In this document: piece after piece, positions 1-8,386 of the stretch
How the letters are laid out: every line of letters starts with the position of its first letter
How positions within the stretch are numbered: the first letter of the stretch is position 1
NCBI RefSeq assembly: GCF_012275445.1
Contig: NZ_JAAZQK010000001.1
Coordinates: 181,198-245,197, forward strand
Direction of reading: 5' to 3'
Source: Rhizobacter sp. SG703
GTDB lineage: Bacteria; Pseudomonadota; Gammaproteobacteria; Burkholderiales; Burkholderiaceae_C
DNA length: 64,000 nucleotides
Program-made: the position numbers and the translations under genes
Notes under the pieces: generated by a model
Told to the model about the DNA's origin: nothing
What the model saw: the letters and a program-made list of their open reading frames with translations, nothing else
Database searches by the model: none

Positions 1-241
1 GCGCAGGTGCAGGTGCAGGTGCAGGTGCAGGTGCAGGTGCAGGTGCAGGTGCAGGTGCAGGTGCAGGTGCAGGTGCAGGTGCAGGTGCAGGTGCAGGCGC
101 GGGTGCAGGTGCAGGTGCCGACCCTACCGGCGCCGCAGCGGTGCCGGAATCATTGCCCCCTCCACACGCTGTCATCACCAGTGCGCACAGCAGTGCGCTT
201 GTCGCAGTTGCGCGTCTGGGTCGTTGGCCTGGCATGTTCAT
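1..241 (-). CDS. Lipoprotein with Ala-Pro repeat linker (partial, runs off the left edge)
   Basis: Read on the minus strand from an ATG at 241-239, the frame stays open to the window edge. A basic N-terminus and hydrophobic stretch end in the lipobox-like LVMTAC followed by GGGNDSG, typical of a lipid-anchored exported protein. From about residue 42 the sequence is a continuous Ala-Pro repeat encoded by a hexanucleotide array. A weak AGGA lies upstream of the start. Only about 80 residues are visible and the functional domain lies outside the window, so the role is unknown. The lipoprotein at 12324-13523 has the same layout (GGG after the cysteine, then Ala-Pro), which suggests a related secreted enzyme of the polysaccharide locus. 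The opposite strand reads as Gln-Val repeats and is a shadow. Confidence 0.75.
   Translation of the reverse strand, partial: MNMPGQRPRRATATSALLCALVMTACGGGNDSGTAAAPVGSAPAPAPAPAPAPAPAPAPAPAPAPAPAPAPAPAPAPAPA
4..117. repeat. Hexanucleotide tandem array (CAGGTG)n
   Basis: Fifteen perfect CAGGTG units run from 4 to 93, followed by two variant units (CAGGCG, CGGGTG) and two more perfect units, 19 in all. The array lies inside the minus-strand lipoprotein and encodes Ala-Pro dipeptides. Because the unit is six bases, copy-number change alters linker length without shifting the reading frame. The array may continue to the left of the window. Confidence 0.95.
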
Positions 242-597
242 CGTGAAGATCCTGTTGCGTCCAAGTGCGGCGCGCCCATCTCATTCGATGTGCTGCGCTC
301 CCGATTTCCGGCGCGATTGTGTGAGTCGCGATGTGCGGAAAATTGACCAAACTTGCGGAAACGATGGATGCCCACGCAGGGCGTTGGCGCTGCGAGACGC
401 AGTGCAACAGGATGCAATTTCAGCGCACCCGATTTACATCCAATCGGATGGGTGCCCCGGATGCGTCGGCCCGCTTGCCGATGCAGAAAGAGGAGGGCGG
501 CGAGCCCGGTTCATCGAGATCATGGATCGATAGACAGTCGATCATTTTTTTGGTGGGCGCGACCGCCAGACTTCAGGTTTGTCGCGGAGTCCAGGTC

Positions 598-1500
598 ATG
601 TCTTCATTTCACCCTCGCGTGTTGCTGTGCTTGCTGCTTCTTGGTTCCGTCGGCGCCGCATGGCCACAGTCCCGCGGCGACACCCTGGCCAGGATCCGCG
701 ACAGCCGGACCATCACCATCGGCGTGCGCGAATCGGCCAGGCCCTTCTCGTTCCTGAACGCGCAGAAGCAACCCATCGGCTACTCGGTCGACTTGTGCAT
801 GAACGCCGTCGAGGAGATCAAGCGCGAGCTGAAGCTCGGCGAGCTCAAGGTGCAGTTCAAGGTCGTCAGCGGTGCGGAGCGCATTCCCAAGCTGCAGAGC
901 GGTGAGATCGACCTCGAATGCGGCTCCACGACCAACACGCAGGCGCGCCAGCAGAAGGTCGATTTCAGCTACTCGTTCTTCGTGGCCTCGATGCGCGTGC
1001 TGACGCCCAGGAGCCTTCACGTCGAGTCCGTGAAGGACCTGAACGGCTTGCCCATCGCGCTGATCCAGGGCACCACCTCGGAGAAGCTGTTCAGGCAGTT
1101 GGCCGATGGAGAACTGCGTGCGAAGTTCCAGTCCTATACCAGCAATGCCGAGGCCTACCAGGCGCTGAAGGAAGGCCGGGCCCGGGCCTTCCCGCAGGAC
1201 GACTCCTTGCTGCTCGGCCTGGCGTCCGCCGACAGGGCGCTCGATTCGCTCGAAGTGAGCCCGCTGGCGCTGTCGGTCGAACCCTATGCGGTGATGGTCC
1301 GAAAGGGCGACCAGGCCTTGCTGGCGGCGGTGGACCGCAGCTTGATGCGTCTCTACGCGAGCGGCGAGATCAACGCGCTGTACGACAAGTGGTTCATGAC
1401 CGACACGCTGACGATCCGGATGAGCCGGCTGACGCGCGACGGTTTTGCACGCCCCAACAAGGAGGCTGGCGTCGCGGCGCTGCTCGGCTTCTCGCTCTGA
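598..1500 (+). CDS. Periplasmic solute-binding protein, amino-acid ABC type (SBP_bac_3)
   Basis: This 300-residue exported protein resembles the family 3 solute-binding proteins that capture polar amino acids for ABC importers. The chosen ATG gives a good signal peptide (hydrophobic core about residues 8-20, cleavage near AWPQS). An in-frame extension to 331 would bury that signal, so it was rejected. The mature part opens with TLARIRDSRTITIGVRE, the usual first strand of the fold, and has GYSVDLCMN and a GEIDLECGSTT segment corresponding to the DLxxxxxTxT ligand-binding signature. No permease or ATPase gene lies beside it, so its transporter is encoded elsewhere or it works as an orphan sensor. 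It converges with the lipoprotein ending at 1513. Confidence 0.88.
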   Translation: MSSFHPRVLLCLLLLGSVGAAWPQSRGDTLARIRDSRTITIGVRESARPFSFLNAQKQPIGYSVDLCMNAVEEIKRELKLGELKVQFKVVSGAERIPKLQSGEIDLECGSTTNTQARQQKVDFSYSFFVASMRVLTPRSLHVESVKDLNGLPIALIQGTTSEKLFRQLADGELRAKFQSYTSNAEAYQALKEGRARAFPQDDSLLLGLASADRALDSLEVSPLALSVEPYAVMVRKGDQALLAAVDRSLMRLYASGEINALYDKWFMTDTLTIRMSRLTRDGFARPNKEAGVAALLGFSL

Positions 1501-1512
1501 TTCCGATGCGGT

Positions 1513-2217
1513 TCAGCGGCCCAGCGTGAGGCGCCCCACCTGGAAGTCGACGTCGCGCTTGCCGCCGCCCACCTTGGCGTCGGCCACTTCCACGGCCGAC
1601 AGCGCGCCCTGCGTGACCGCGACGGTTCGCGCATTGGCACCGCAGTACGACTCCGAGGCGAACCGGGCCAGCGGGATGCTGTACTCGCGCAGTTCCGGCG
1701 TGACCGGCTGCAGCACGACGGGGTAGCAGCCGGCATCGCGAATGGCCTTCTCGTCGCCGAGCACGCGGATGCGCAGCACGCCCGGCGTGCTGGCGGCCAG
1801 TTGCAGCGTCAAGGTCTTGTAGGCCGAGGCGTCCATCGGCTTGCCGCCGCGGCTCACGCCGACGGTGAAACCGACACCGGCCCAGGTGCTGCCCTTCTGC
1901 GGCCAGATGATCCCGGTCACGCGGGCGACCCCGTCGGCGGCCGCCAGCTTGCCGACCGAGGCATCGCCGGCCTTCTCGGCATACGCGAAGGCATCGGTTG
2001 CGCCTCCTTGATCGGTCCCGGTGCCGGCCTTCATGGTCGCGAGCACGAGGCGGTTGCCGTCGACCGCCGGCTCGGCGGCAGGGCTCGTCGGTGCGCGCGC
2101 GGCGTCGTTGCCCGCGATGGCGGCCGTCGGCGGGCGCGCCGTGGTGCAGCCCGCGGCAAGCACCGCGACGATCATGGTTGCGAGCGCTGCAGGGCCCGTG
2201 GCGCTTCTGGTGTTCAT
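1513..2217 (-). CDS. Lipoprotein with two-cysteine beta-rich (CIA30/CBM-like) module
   Basis: A 234-residue lipoprotein: hydrophobic signal ending in VLAAGC (Cys24), then an Ala/Pro-rich linker to about residue 55, then one globular module to the C-terminus. The module contains ASAYKTLTLQL, LRIRVLGD, a GCYPVVLQ segment (Cys164) and a YCGAN segment (Cys192). The same order of strands and two cysteines recurs in the GH16 protein at 6850-8283 and the lipoprotein at 8387-9118. A carbohydrate-binding or enzyme-docking role at the cell surface is inferred from this company and is not shown. Its ATG overlaps the stop of the GH26-like gene (ATGA), making it the last gene of a three-gene minus-strand operon. 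Confidence 0.8.
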   Translation of the reverse strand: MNTRSATGPAALATMIVAVLAAGCTTARPPTAAIAGNDAARAPTSPAAEPAVDGNRLVLATMKAGTGTDQGGATDAFAYAEKAGDASVGKLAAADGVARVTGIIWPQKGSTWAGVGFTVGVSRGGKPMDASAYKTLTLQLAASTPGVLRIRVLGDEKAIRDAGCYPVVLQPVTPELREYSIPLARFASESYCGANARTVAVTQGALSAVEVADAKVGGGKRDVDFQVGRLTLGR

Positions 2218-3263
2218 GCCGGTTTCCTCGTGGTGGTGATGGACAGCAGCGCGTTCCCGTTTCCGCGAATGGACGCGCGGCGAAGGCCCTGGATCGCGGC
2301 GAGCCAGCAATCGTTGCTGGAGGTCAGCGCCCAGCTGGTCTCCTTGATGATGTCGAACCAGGTGAAGGCGCGGACGTTGGGCAGCGTCTCGATGTCGCTG
2401 AACATGCGCTCGATCCATGCGACCTTGTCGCCGCCGATTTCCGAGCAGCCGAGTTCGGCCAGCACGATGGGCTTGGACGGTGCGATCTCGCGCGCCATCC
2501 CGACCGCGCGGCCGAAGACCTGGCTGAAGGGCGTCCAGTGCGACCAGCTCTGGCTGGTGCCGAAGTTGTAGCCGTCGATGCCGATCCAGTCGACGTACTC
2601 GTCGCCGGGGTAGGCGGCGCGCGGGTCGTTCCAGGACTCCGCGGGCGTGCTGTCGTTGTTGAAGCACCAGACCCAGCGGACCTTGTTCGCGCCGGCCGCG
2701 CGAAAGCGCTCGACGATGTGGCGGTGGGCCCGCGCAAAGAGCTGCGGCTGGCGGCCGTTCTTCACCAGGCACCAGGGGTACCAGTCGCCGTTGAATTCAT
2801 GGCCCACGCGCAGCATGAAGGGGTGGTCGATGCGTGCCGCGCCCTGCGCCCACGCGTCGATGGTGGCATCCCACTTGCCTGCGACGATGTCGGCGAGCGC
2901 CACCGGGCTGTTGTCGAAGCCCCAGGGCTCCCAGGTCACTTGCGCCGCCACGCCGTGCTGCGCGAGGAACCGGATCTGCGATTCCGGAAAAGCCGCGCCG
3001 AAGCGGGTGAACCACATCGCGGCCGCCGGCTGGCGGCGCAGGTCGGCTTGCGCGTCGACCAGCAGGTCGGGCAGCGCGCTCTCGCGGAAGAGGCCGAAGA
3101 AGATGCCACGGCCGCTGTCCTCGTCGCGGTCGACGAGGACCGGCAGTGCCAGCGCATCGTCGAGCCCAGACGCCTTCTTCGGCGGACTGCCGCAGGCCGG
3201 CAGGCCCAGGCCGAGTGCCGAGGCGGCGAGCAGGCGGCGGCGCAGGCGTTGATCGGGCCTCAT
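2214..3263 (-). CDS. Exported GH26-like glycoside hydrolase (beta-mannanase fold)
   Basis: A 349-residue lipoprotein; the signal region contains consecutive arginines and ends in GLPAC (Cys24), so Sec or Tat export is possible. The RVGHEFNGDWYPW segment (about residues 152-164, Glu156) matches the acid/base motif of glycoside hydrolase family 26. IVLAELGCSE (Glu270) is at the expected position of the nucleophile, about 114 residues later. DWIGIDGYN is the usual strand-6 segment. Family members cleave beta-1,4-mannans or related beta-glycans; the substrate here is not evident. It overlaps both neighbours by four bases (ATGA), so translation is probably coupled with the upstream clan GH-A enzyme and the downstream lipoprotein. 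Confidence 0.87.
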   Translation of the reverse strand: MRPDQRLRRRLLAASALGLGLPACGSPPKKASGLDDALALPVLVDRDEDSGRGIFFGLFRESALPDLLVDAQADLRRQPAAAMWFTRFGAAFPESQIRFLAQHGVAAQVTWEPWGFDNSPVALADIVAGKWDATIDAWAQGAARIDHPFMLRVGHEFNGDWYPWCLVKNGRQPQLFARAHRHIVERFRAAGANKVRWVWCFNNDSTPAESWNDPRAAYPGDEYVDWIGIDGYNFGTSQSWSHWTPFSQVFGRAVGMAREIAPSKPIVLAELGCSEIGGDKVAWIERMFSDIETLPNVRAFTWFDIIKETSWALTSSNDCWLAAIQGLRRASIRGNGNALLSITTTRKPA

Positions 3264-4588
3264 GGTGCCAGCTCCAGCCGGACGATCGCCATCGAGCGGG
3301 CGGGCAGGGTGATCGTGCGCCCCGCCTGCGCGGCGAGCGGCTGCAACGGCTTCTCGTCGTCCACGATGCCCGCGTCGAAGAAGCGTGCATCCTTCAGCGT
3401 CAACGCGGCCTGGCCGTCGATGCGCACCGGGCGGGCCTGCGTGCCGGTGTTGAACAGCACGAGTTGTAGCTGCGAACCTTTCTTCGTCGCATGGGCCCAC
3501 AGCATCGGGTCGCTGCTGCTCGCTTCGACGAAGGTGCCATCCAGCTCGCCCAGGATGCCGAAGCCGTAGTAGGTCGGGCGCGGCACGCCCCCAGTGTCCA
3601 GCAGCCCGTGGAACCCGGTGCCCATGTAGGCGAAGTAGTGGGCCAGGCTCACCCCGTGCTGCGCCATGCGCAGGGCCGATTCGGCAGCCCACATCGCACC
3701 CACCTGGTCGGACAGGAAGCGCGGCCGGTCGGTGCGCCATGACAGGCTGTATTCCGTCACGCCGAACCGGATGCTCCTCTCGTGGCCGAGCGGGTTGCGC
3801 GAGCGGTCCTTCCACAGTGCGGAGAAGCGCGCGATCGAGCGGTCGACCTCGGCCACCGTCGCGAGCGCGGCTTCTTCGGTGCCGTCGCCTTCGGTGGGGT
3901 AGATGTGCCAGGTGAGCACGTCCACGACGTCGCCGCACAGCTCGACGAAGCGCTCGAGGAAGAGCGGGGCGCCGGGCTGGTCGCCGGAGACGGCGGGGCC
4001 GGCGATCAAGGCCTTCGGGTCCTCGCGGCGAATCGCCGCGGCCTGCGCACGGAAGACGTCGCAATAACGCCGGACCGTCCAGCTCGCGTCGCCGCGCACG
4101 GTGCTGAACAGATCGGGTTCGTTGCCGATCTCCCAGATCCTGACGTCCAGCCCGCGGGCGCGGGCCAGGCGCACCGCGCGGGCCGCGTCCTGCGGCGTGT
4201 TGGCGGCCGGGCGGTCCGGGCGCCCCTGGAACACGCGCGTCTGCACGAGCAACTCGCGTTCGCCCGCGACCTGCGACAGCAGCGACTTGAACGCGTCCAG
4301 CGTCGGCTCGTCCATGTCGTGGTCGTCGCCGACGTTGCCGCCGGGGAAGCGCAGTGCAGCGGCCGGGACCTTGGCGAGTTCATCGCGGAATTCCGTCACC
4401 GACATCCAGTTGCCGAAGTTGAAACCGGACAGCACCTGACGATTGACGGCCGGACCGGCGCGCGACGGGTCGATGCGCACCGTGGCGACCTGCGCGTTCG
4501 CCCAGGTCGCCACCGTGAGGGCAAAGACGCCGACGCAGCGCGCGGCCGAGCGGAAGGGGGTGGGGTGAGGGAGGGCTTTCGGCTTCAT
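3260..4588 (-). CDS. Secreted clan GH-A glycoside hydrolase (GH39/GH51/GH79-like)
   Basis: A 442-residue protein with a signal peptide cleaved near WANAQ (residue 33). The TIM-barrel hallmarks are clear: LRFPGGNVGDD (about residues 79-89), IWEIGNEPDLF with the acid/base Glu157 after an Asn, and FGVTEYS with the likely nucleophile Glu279. The C-terminal 80 residues form a beta-sandwich-like tail ending in ARSMAIVRLEL, as in arabinofuranosidase-type and related enzymes. The exact family cannot be fixed by eye. It is the first gene of the operon, 22 bases downstream of a perfect LacI-type operator, so the operon is probably repressed by the divergent LacI protein until a sugar ligand appears. 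Confidence 0.85.
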   Translation of the reverse strand: MKPKALPHPTPFRSAARCVGVFALTVATWANAQVATVRIDPSRAGPAVNRQVLSGFNFGNWMSVTEFRDELAKVPAAALRFPGGNVGDDHDMDEPTLDAFKSLLSQVAGERELLVQTRVFQGRPDRPAANTPQDAARAVRLARARGLDVRIWEIGNEPDLFSTVRGDASWTVRRYCDVFRAQAAAIRREDPKALIAGPAVSGDQPGAPLFLERFVELCGDVVDVLTWHIYPTEGDGTEEAALATVAEVDRSIARFSALWKDRSRNPLGHERSIRFGVTEYSLSWRTDRPRFLSDQVGAMWAAESALRMAQHGVSLAHYFAYMGTGFHGLLDTGGVPRPTYYGFGILGELDGTFVEASSSDPMLWAHATKKGSQLQLVLFNTGTQARPVRIDGQAALTLKDARFFDAGIVDDEKPLQPLAAQAGRTITLPARSMAIVRLELAP

Positions 4589-4609
4589 GGCCGGCACGAT
4601 AGCGTTCCG

Positions 4610-4623
4610 TGCAAGCGCTTGCA
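4610..4623. promoter_or_regulatory. LacI-family operator 1 (TGCAAGCGCTTGCA)
   Basis: A perfect 14-bp palindrome with the central CG typical of LacI/CcpA-family operators. It lies 22 bp before the clan GH-A gene on the minus strand and 134 bp before the LacI-family gene on the plus strand. An identical copy is at 5890-5903. The neighbouring regulator is the obvious candidate to bind it. Confidence 0.82.
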
Positions 4624-4717
4624 ATGCCAAGGCCTGACCGTTCTTGCGAATCGGCGGATGCAATCGGGAAACCCCGTGGTTTACCGGGCGTCATACCCCG
4701 ACCCGCACGGCCTTTCC

Positions 4718-4736
4718 CTTTCCACGCGCTGGAAAG
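4718..4736. promoter_or_regulatory. Inverted repeat before the lacI-type gene
   Basis: CTTTCCA and TGGAAAG form perfect 7-bp arms around a 5-base CGCGC spacer, ending 20 bp before the regulator's ATG. It could be a second operator or a leader hairpin. The sequence differs from the 14-bp operators, so it is not simply another copy. Confidence 0.4.
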
Positions 4737-4756
4737 TCAAGCGCTATCATCGCGCC

Positions 4757-5779
4757 ATGCCCATCGACAACACCAGCGTCACGCTCGAAGAGGTGGCGCG
4801 CCTGGCCGGGGTCTCCACGAGCACGGTGTCGCGCTACCTGAGCGGCACCCACGTCGTTGCCGAAGAGAAGGCGGCGGCCATCGAGAGCAGCATCAAGCGC
4901 CTGAACTACCGGCCCAACCTGGTCGCGCGCGGGCTCGCCAAGGGCCGCACGATGACCGTCGGCGTGCTGACGCAGGAGATCTCCAGCTCGTTCTTCAACG
5001 AGGCCATGCGCGGTGTCGAAGACGGGTTGGCCAGCCACCGCTACGAGGCCATCTTCGTGAGCGGCCACTGGAACAAGGTCGAGGAAGAGCAGCGGCTGAT
5101 GTCGCTGATGGGCCGCCGGGTGGACGGCGTGATCCTGCTGGTCGGCGACCTGGACGACGAACTGCTGGACCACCATGCGCGCGGCGTGCCCACGGTCCTG
5201 CTCGGGCGGCTGTCGGCGTCGATGCGGGTGCATTCGCTGTGCTTCGACCACCATGCCGGCGCCAGCGAGGCGGTGCGCCACCTGCTCGAACTCGGCCACC
5301 GCCGCATCGCTTTCATCGCCGGCCCGCCGGGACGCCAGGACGCCGAAGAGCGCCTGCGCGGCTACCGCGACACCCTGGTCGCGGCCGGGCTCCCCTTCGA
5401 CGAGCGGCTGGTGGCGCCGGGCGGCTACGTCGAGACCGGCGGCGTGACGGCGATGAACATGCTGCTCGATCGCGGCCTGCCGTTCAGCGCGGTCTTCGCC
5501 GCCAACGACGACTCCGCCTACGGCGCGATGCTCGCGCTGTACCGGCGCGGGGTGCGCGTGCCCGACGACATGTCCATCGTGGGCTACGACGACCTGGCCC
5601 ATTCGTCCTTCTCGCTGCCGCCGTTGACCTCGGTGCGGCAGCCGCTGCGCGACCTCGGCCGGGAAGCCGCGGGGGCCGTCGTCGCGCTGATCGAGGGCCG
5701 CAAGCCGCCGCGCGCGTCGATGGCGAAGCTGGAATTGATCGTCCGCGAATCGACCAAGGCGGTTCCTGTCACAGGTTGA
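4757..5779 (+). CDS. LacI-family transcriptional regulator
   Basis: A 340-residue regulator of normal LacI/GalR length. The N-terminal helix-turn-helix is textbook (VTLEEVARLAGVSTSTVSRY, about residues 8-27), followed by the hinge helix segment LNYRPNLVARGL. The periplasmic-binding-protein-like domain runs from TVGVLTQ to the end and includes GHRRIAFIAGP and SIVGYDDL. It is divergent from the GH-A/GH26 operon and precedes the AraC/GH16 operon. Identical operators lie before both, so it most likely represses the whole locus in response to a sugar. The inducer cannot be predicted. Confidence 0.93.
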   Translation: MPIDNTSVTLEEVARLAGVSTSTVSRYLSGTHVVAEEKAAAIESSIKRLNYRPNLVARGLAKGRTMTVGVLTQEISSSFFNEAMRGVEDGLASHRYEAIFVSGHWNKVEEEQRLMSLMGRRVDGVILLVGDLDDELLDHHARGVPTVLLGRLSASMRVHSLCFDHHAGASEAVRHLLELGHRRIAFIAGPPGRQDAEERLRGYRDTLVAAGLPFDERLVAPGGYVETGGVTAMNMLLDRGLPFSAVFAANDDSAYGAMLALYRRGVRVPDDMSIVGYDDLAHSSFSLPPLTSVRQPLRDLGREAAGAVVALIEGRKPPRASMAKLELIVRESTKAVPVTG

Positions 5780-5889
5780 CGCAGGGCGCCCTGTCCCGGT
5801 GCGCCTCGGCCGCGAAACCGCAAGATCGGTCAGGTCCGTTCAGGGTTCCCCCCTGGGCCGGCACCGGCAGACCGTTCATACACTGGCCA

Positions 5890-5903
5890 TGCAAGCGCTT
5901 GCA
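5890..5903. promoter_or_regulatory. LacI-family operator 2 (TGCAAGCGCTTGCA)
   Basis: Identical to the palindrome at 4610-4623. A possible -10 element, TACACT, is at 5879-5884, which would place the operator over the transcription start, a classic position for repression. The last A of the palindrome is also the A of an ATG at 5903, one reason for preferring a start further downstream for the AraC-type gene. Confidence 0.82.
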
Positions 5904-5920
5904 TGAACGTTGCCACGGAC

Positions 5921-6853
5921 ATGACCATGACCCACCCGACTTTCCACGGCATCGAGAGGCCCTGCGGCCCGAGCCTGCCCCCTGTTCGCCCGCGCGAGCA
6001 ACCCTCGCTGCGCAGCCACCACCTGCGGCGCATGGAGCAGGTGCTGGACCATGTCGAGTCGCACCTGTCGAAGGACCTGAGCCTGGAGCGGCTGAGCGAC
6101 TGCGCAGCGTTCTCGCCCTTTCACTTCCACCGGCTCTTCCTGGCCTGGAGCGGCGAGACGGCGAAGGAGTTCGTGCGGCGCCGCCGGCTCGAGATGGCGG
6201 CCGGCCGGCTGCGCCACTGCCCGAACGAGAAGGTCACGGCCGTTTCGCGCAGCTGCGGCTTCGCGTCGCCGGAAGCCTTCGCCCGGGCCTTCCGCGAGCA
6301 CTTCGGCATGACGCCGTCGCGCTGGCGTTCGGGCGGGTGGAACGACTGGCGAGCGCCGGCCGACGACGGCCGGACCGCCACCCGCGGCCGTGTCGAGCTC
6401 AGGCACTTCGACGCCAAGGAATGCCTCTACATGCGCGAGCGCGGCGACTACGGCCACAGCTCGGAGATCCTGTACGCGCGCTTCGTGCCCTGGGTCGACA
6501 GCCTGGGCCTGTCGGACCGGCCGATGCTGTCCATCGGCCTCGACGACCCGGCCATCACCCGCGCGGCGCATTGCCGCATGGACGCCTGCGTCGAGCTGCC
6601 CGCGGGCTGGCAGGACCCCGGCCTGAGGGCCATGCGAAAGAGCCTGCCGGCGCACTGGGCGGCCTGCCTGCACTACGAAGGCCCGTCGAGCGAGATCGGG
6701 CGCGGCTGGAACACCTTGCTCACCGAATGGCTGCCGACCTCTCCGTTCGCGCTCGCGGAAGGACATTTCATCCAGCGCTGCGAACCCGGCTCGCCGCCGC
6801 CCGGTTCGCCGTTCGTGCGCTGCGAGCTGTGCATGCCGGTCAGCGCGCAATGA
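5921..6853 (+). CDS. AraC-family regulator with GyrI-like effector domain
   Basis: About 310 residues. Unlike most AraC proteins the DNA-binding part comes first: two helix-turn-helix units span roughly residues 35-135 (LSLERLSDCAAFSPFHFHRL and VSRSCGFASPEAFARAFREH, then FGMTPSRWR). The rest is a GyrI-like small-molecule-binding domain (FDAKECLYMRERGDYG at its start). An ATG at 5903 lies inside the LacI operator, whereas ATGs at 5921 and 5927 follow a GGA, so a downstream start is preferred. It overlaps the GH16 gene by four bases and so is co-expressed with the enzymes it probably helps control. Confidence 0.87.
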   Translation: MTMTHPTFHGIERPCGPSLPPVRPREQPSLRSHHLRRMEQVLDHVESHLSKDLSLERLSDCAAFSPFHFHRLFLAWSGETAKEFVRRRRLEMAAGRLRHCPNEKVTAVSRSCGFASPEAFARAFREHFGMTPSRWRSGGWNDWRAPADDGRTATRGRVELRHFDAKECLYMRERGDYGHSSEILYARFVPWVDSLGLSDRPMLSIGLDDPAITRAAHCRMDACVELPAGWQDPGLRAMRKSLPAHWAACLHYEGPSSEIGRGWNTLLTEWLPTSPFALAEGHFIQRCEPGSPPPGSPFVRCELCMPVSAQ

Positions 6854-8283
6854 AGCGCGCACCGTGGTACCTGGCAGCGCTTGCCGCGGCATGGCTGTCC
6901 GCGCCGGCCCGGGGCGCCGATGCGCCGTCGGTGGTGTGGGCCGATTTCCGGACCGCTCCGGCCGGCCGCCCGCGCCCGCCGGTGAATCTTCTCCAGATCT
7001 CCGAGAAGCCCGGCGACGTCGCGGCCGATCCGCTCGGCGTCTTCGACGGCGGGGTGCGGGTGTCCGGCCGCCTGAGCCGTGCGCACGGCAGCACCTGGAG
7101 CACGCTGGGCGTGGACGTGGGAGCGGGTCGCGGCGGGGCGGCGATCGACCTCTCCGCGTTCCGCAACCTGCGCATCCGGCTCGTGTCGCCGGTCGAACAG
7201 GTGCTTCGCATCCGGATCAAGGGCACGGACACGAGGCTGCAGAACACCGGCTGCTACCCGGTGCTGCTGCAGAAGGTGCGGGGCACGATGGACATCGACA
7301 TCCCGCTGGCGGTCTTCGAGCCCGAGCCCTATTGCGCCGGCAACGGCGCGAGCATCGCGCAGACGCTGCCGGCCGTCGCGAGCGTGGAGGTCACGGCCAA
7401 CGAACCCTCGGAGGAGCCGGTGCGCTTCGAGGTGGGGCGCATCGAGTTCTCGAATGCCGCGAGCGAGGCGGCACCCGTTCCCCGCGAGACGCGGGACGCC
7501 GCATGGCGGCTCGCCTGGGCCGACGAGTTCGATGCGGCGGCCACGGGGCGGGTCGACGAGAAACGCTGGCGCGTGCACAAGGCGCCCGGCGGAGCAGGAC
7601 CGCAGCTCGACGGCAACGGCCGCTTGCTGCTGCCGCCCGCGAGCAGCCTTCACGTGCGTCCGACGGGCGCGATGGTCTACGGCCGCATCGAGTTGCGCGC
7701 GAAGCTGCCGGCCGGCAACGCACGCGTCTCGCTGCAAGGGGCACCGCTGGCATCGCTCGACTGGCTGGAAGCCGGCGAGATCACGTTGATCGAGAAGGAG
7801 GGGGCCGACCTCGGTCTCGGCCTGAATGCGCCGGGCATCAGCGACGAGCCGGCGTTCCATGCGTCGGTGGAATTGACGCCTTCGGATGACGGCTTCCACC
7901 GCTTCTCGCTCGAATGGGACCCGGTGAAGATCCGCTGGGCCGTCGACGACGTGGCGGTGAAAGCGGTGCTGCGCGCCGACGTGCCGCCCGGCGCGCGGGA
8001 TGTCTTCGAGCAATGGCCCTTCCTGCTGAACCTGGAGGTCGGACCGGGCGCCGAGCCGATGCTCGTCGACCATGTCCGCATCTACCAGAAGGACGAGCTT
8101 GCAGCCGTGTCGCGCGCGCGGGTGGCGGCCTGGAAGACGGCGTACGACTCGTTGAATGTCGCGGCGCCGGTCGCCCGTCCGGTGGCGAGGCCGACGCCGC
8201 CTCGCGCGGCCGCCGAGCCGGCCGCACGCACGCGCGTCGTCACCTGCGAGCGCAACAAGTTCGGCTTGATGATGTGCTACTGA
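6850..8283 (+). CDS. Secreted GH16-like protein with N-terminal two-cysteine module and altered catalytic motif
   Basis: A 477-residue exported protein, signal peptide cleaved near ARGAD. Residues about 28-200 are the two-cysteine module (SAFRNLRIRL, GCYPVLLQ with Cys135, YCAGNG with Cys162). Residues about 215-430 form a GH16/concanavalin-like jelly roll (LAWADEFDAA, YGRIELRAKLP, HRFSLEWDP, FLLNLEVG). The normal catalytic signature ExDxxE reads E310-I-T-L-I-E315: both glutamates remain but the aspartate is replaced by threonine. The protein may therefore be a weakened enzyme or a binding protein. A Pro/Ala-rich tail ends in a short cysteine-containing segment. It is the second gene of the AraC-led operon. 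Confidence 0.8.
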   Translation: MKRAPWYLAALAAAWLSAPARGADAPSVVWADFRTAPAGRPRPPVNLLQISEKPGDVAADPLGVFDGGVRVSGRLSRAHGSTWSTLGVDVGAGRGGAAIDLSAFRNLRIRLVSPVEQVLRIRIKGTDTRLQNTGCYPVLLQKVRGTMDIDIPLAVFEPEPYCAGNGASIAQTLPAVASVEVTANEPSEEPVRFEVGRIEFSNAASEAAPVPRETRDAAWRLAWADEFDAAATGRVDEKRWRVHKAPGGAGPQLDGNGRLLLPPASSLHVRPTGAMVYGRIELRAKLPAGNARVSLQGAPLASLDWLEAGEITLIEKEGADLGLGLNAPGISDEPAFHASVELTPSDDGFHRFSLEWDPVKIRWAVDDVAVKAVLRADVPPGARDVFEQWPFLLNLEVGPGAEPMLVDHVRIYQKDELAAVSRARVAAWKTAYDSLNVAAPVARPVARPTPPRAAAEPAARTRVVTCERNKFGLMMCY

Positions 8284-8386
8284 ACGCCGGGCGTTGAGCG
8301 CAAGAACGGCACGGTCAAACGCAAACGCACGACGGCGCTGCAGGCAGCGTGAGAACACCATCCACGTGTCACTTCAGGAGACACCA

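Noticed and set aside
7-246. Plus-strand Gln-Val repeat reading frame
   Set aside because: It is the opposite reading of the hexamer array. The minus strand has a signal peptide, lipobox and sensible continuation.
598-1500. Amino-acid ABC importer operon
   Set aside because: Only the binding protein is present; no permease or ATPase gene lies nearby.
5780-5793. CAGGGCGCCCTG palindrome after the lacI-type gene as a terminator
   Set aside because: It has no loop and no T-run, so it does not look like a terminator.
6673-8361. Minus-strand frame opposite the GH16-like gene
   Set aside because: Arg/His-rich shadow; the plus strand has coherent domains and overlaps.
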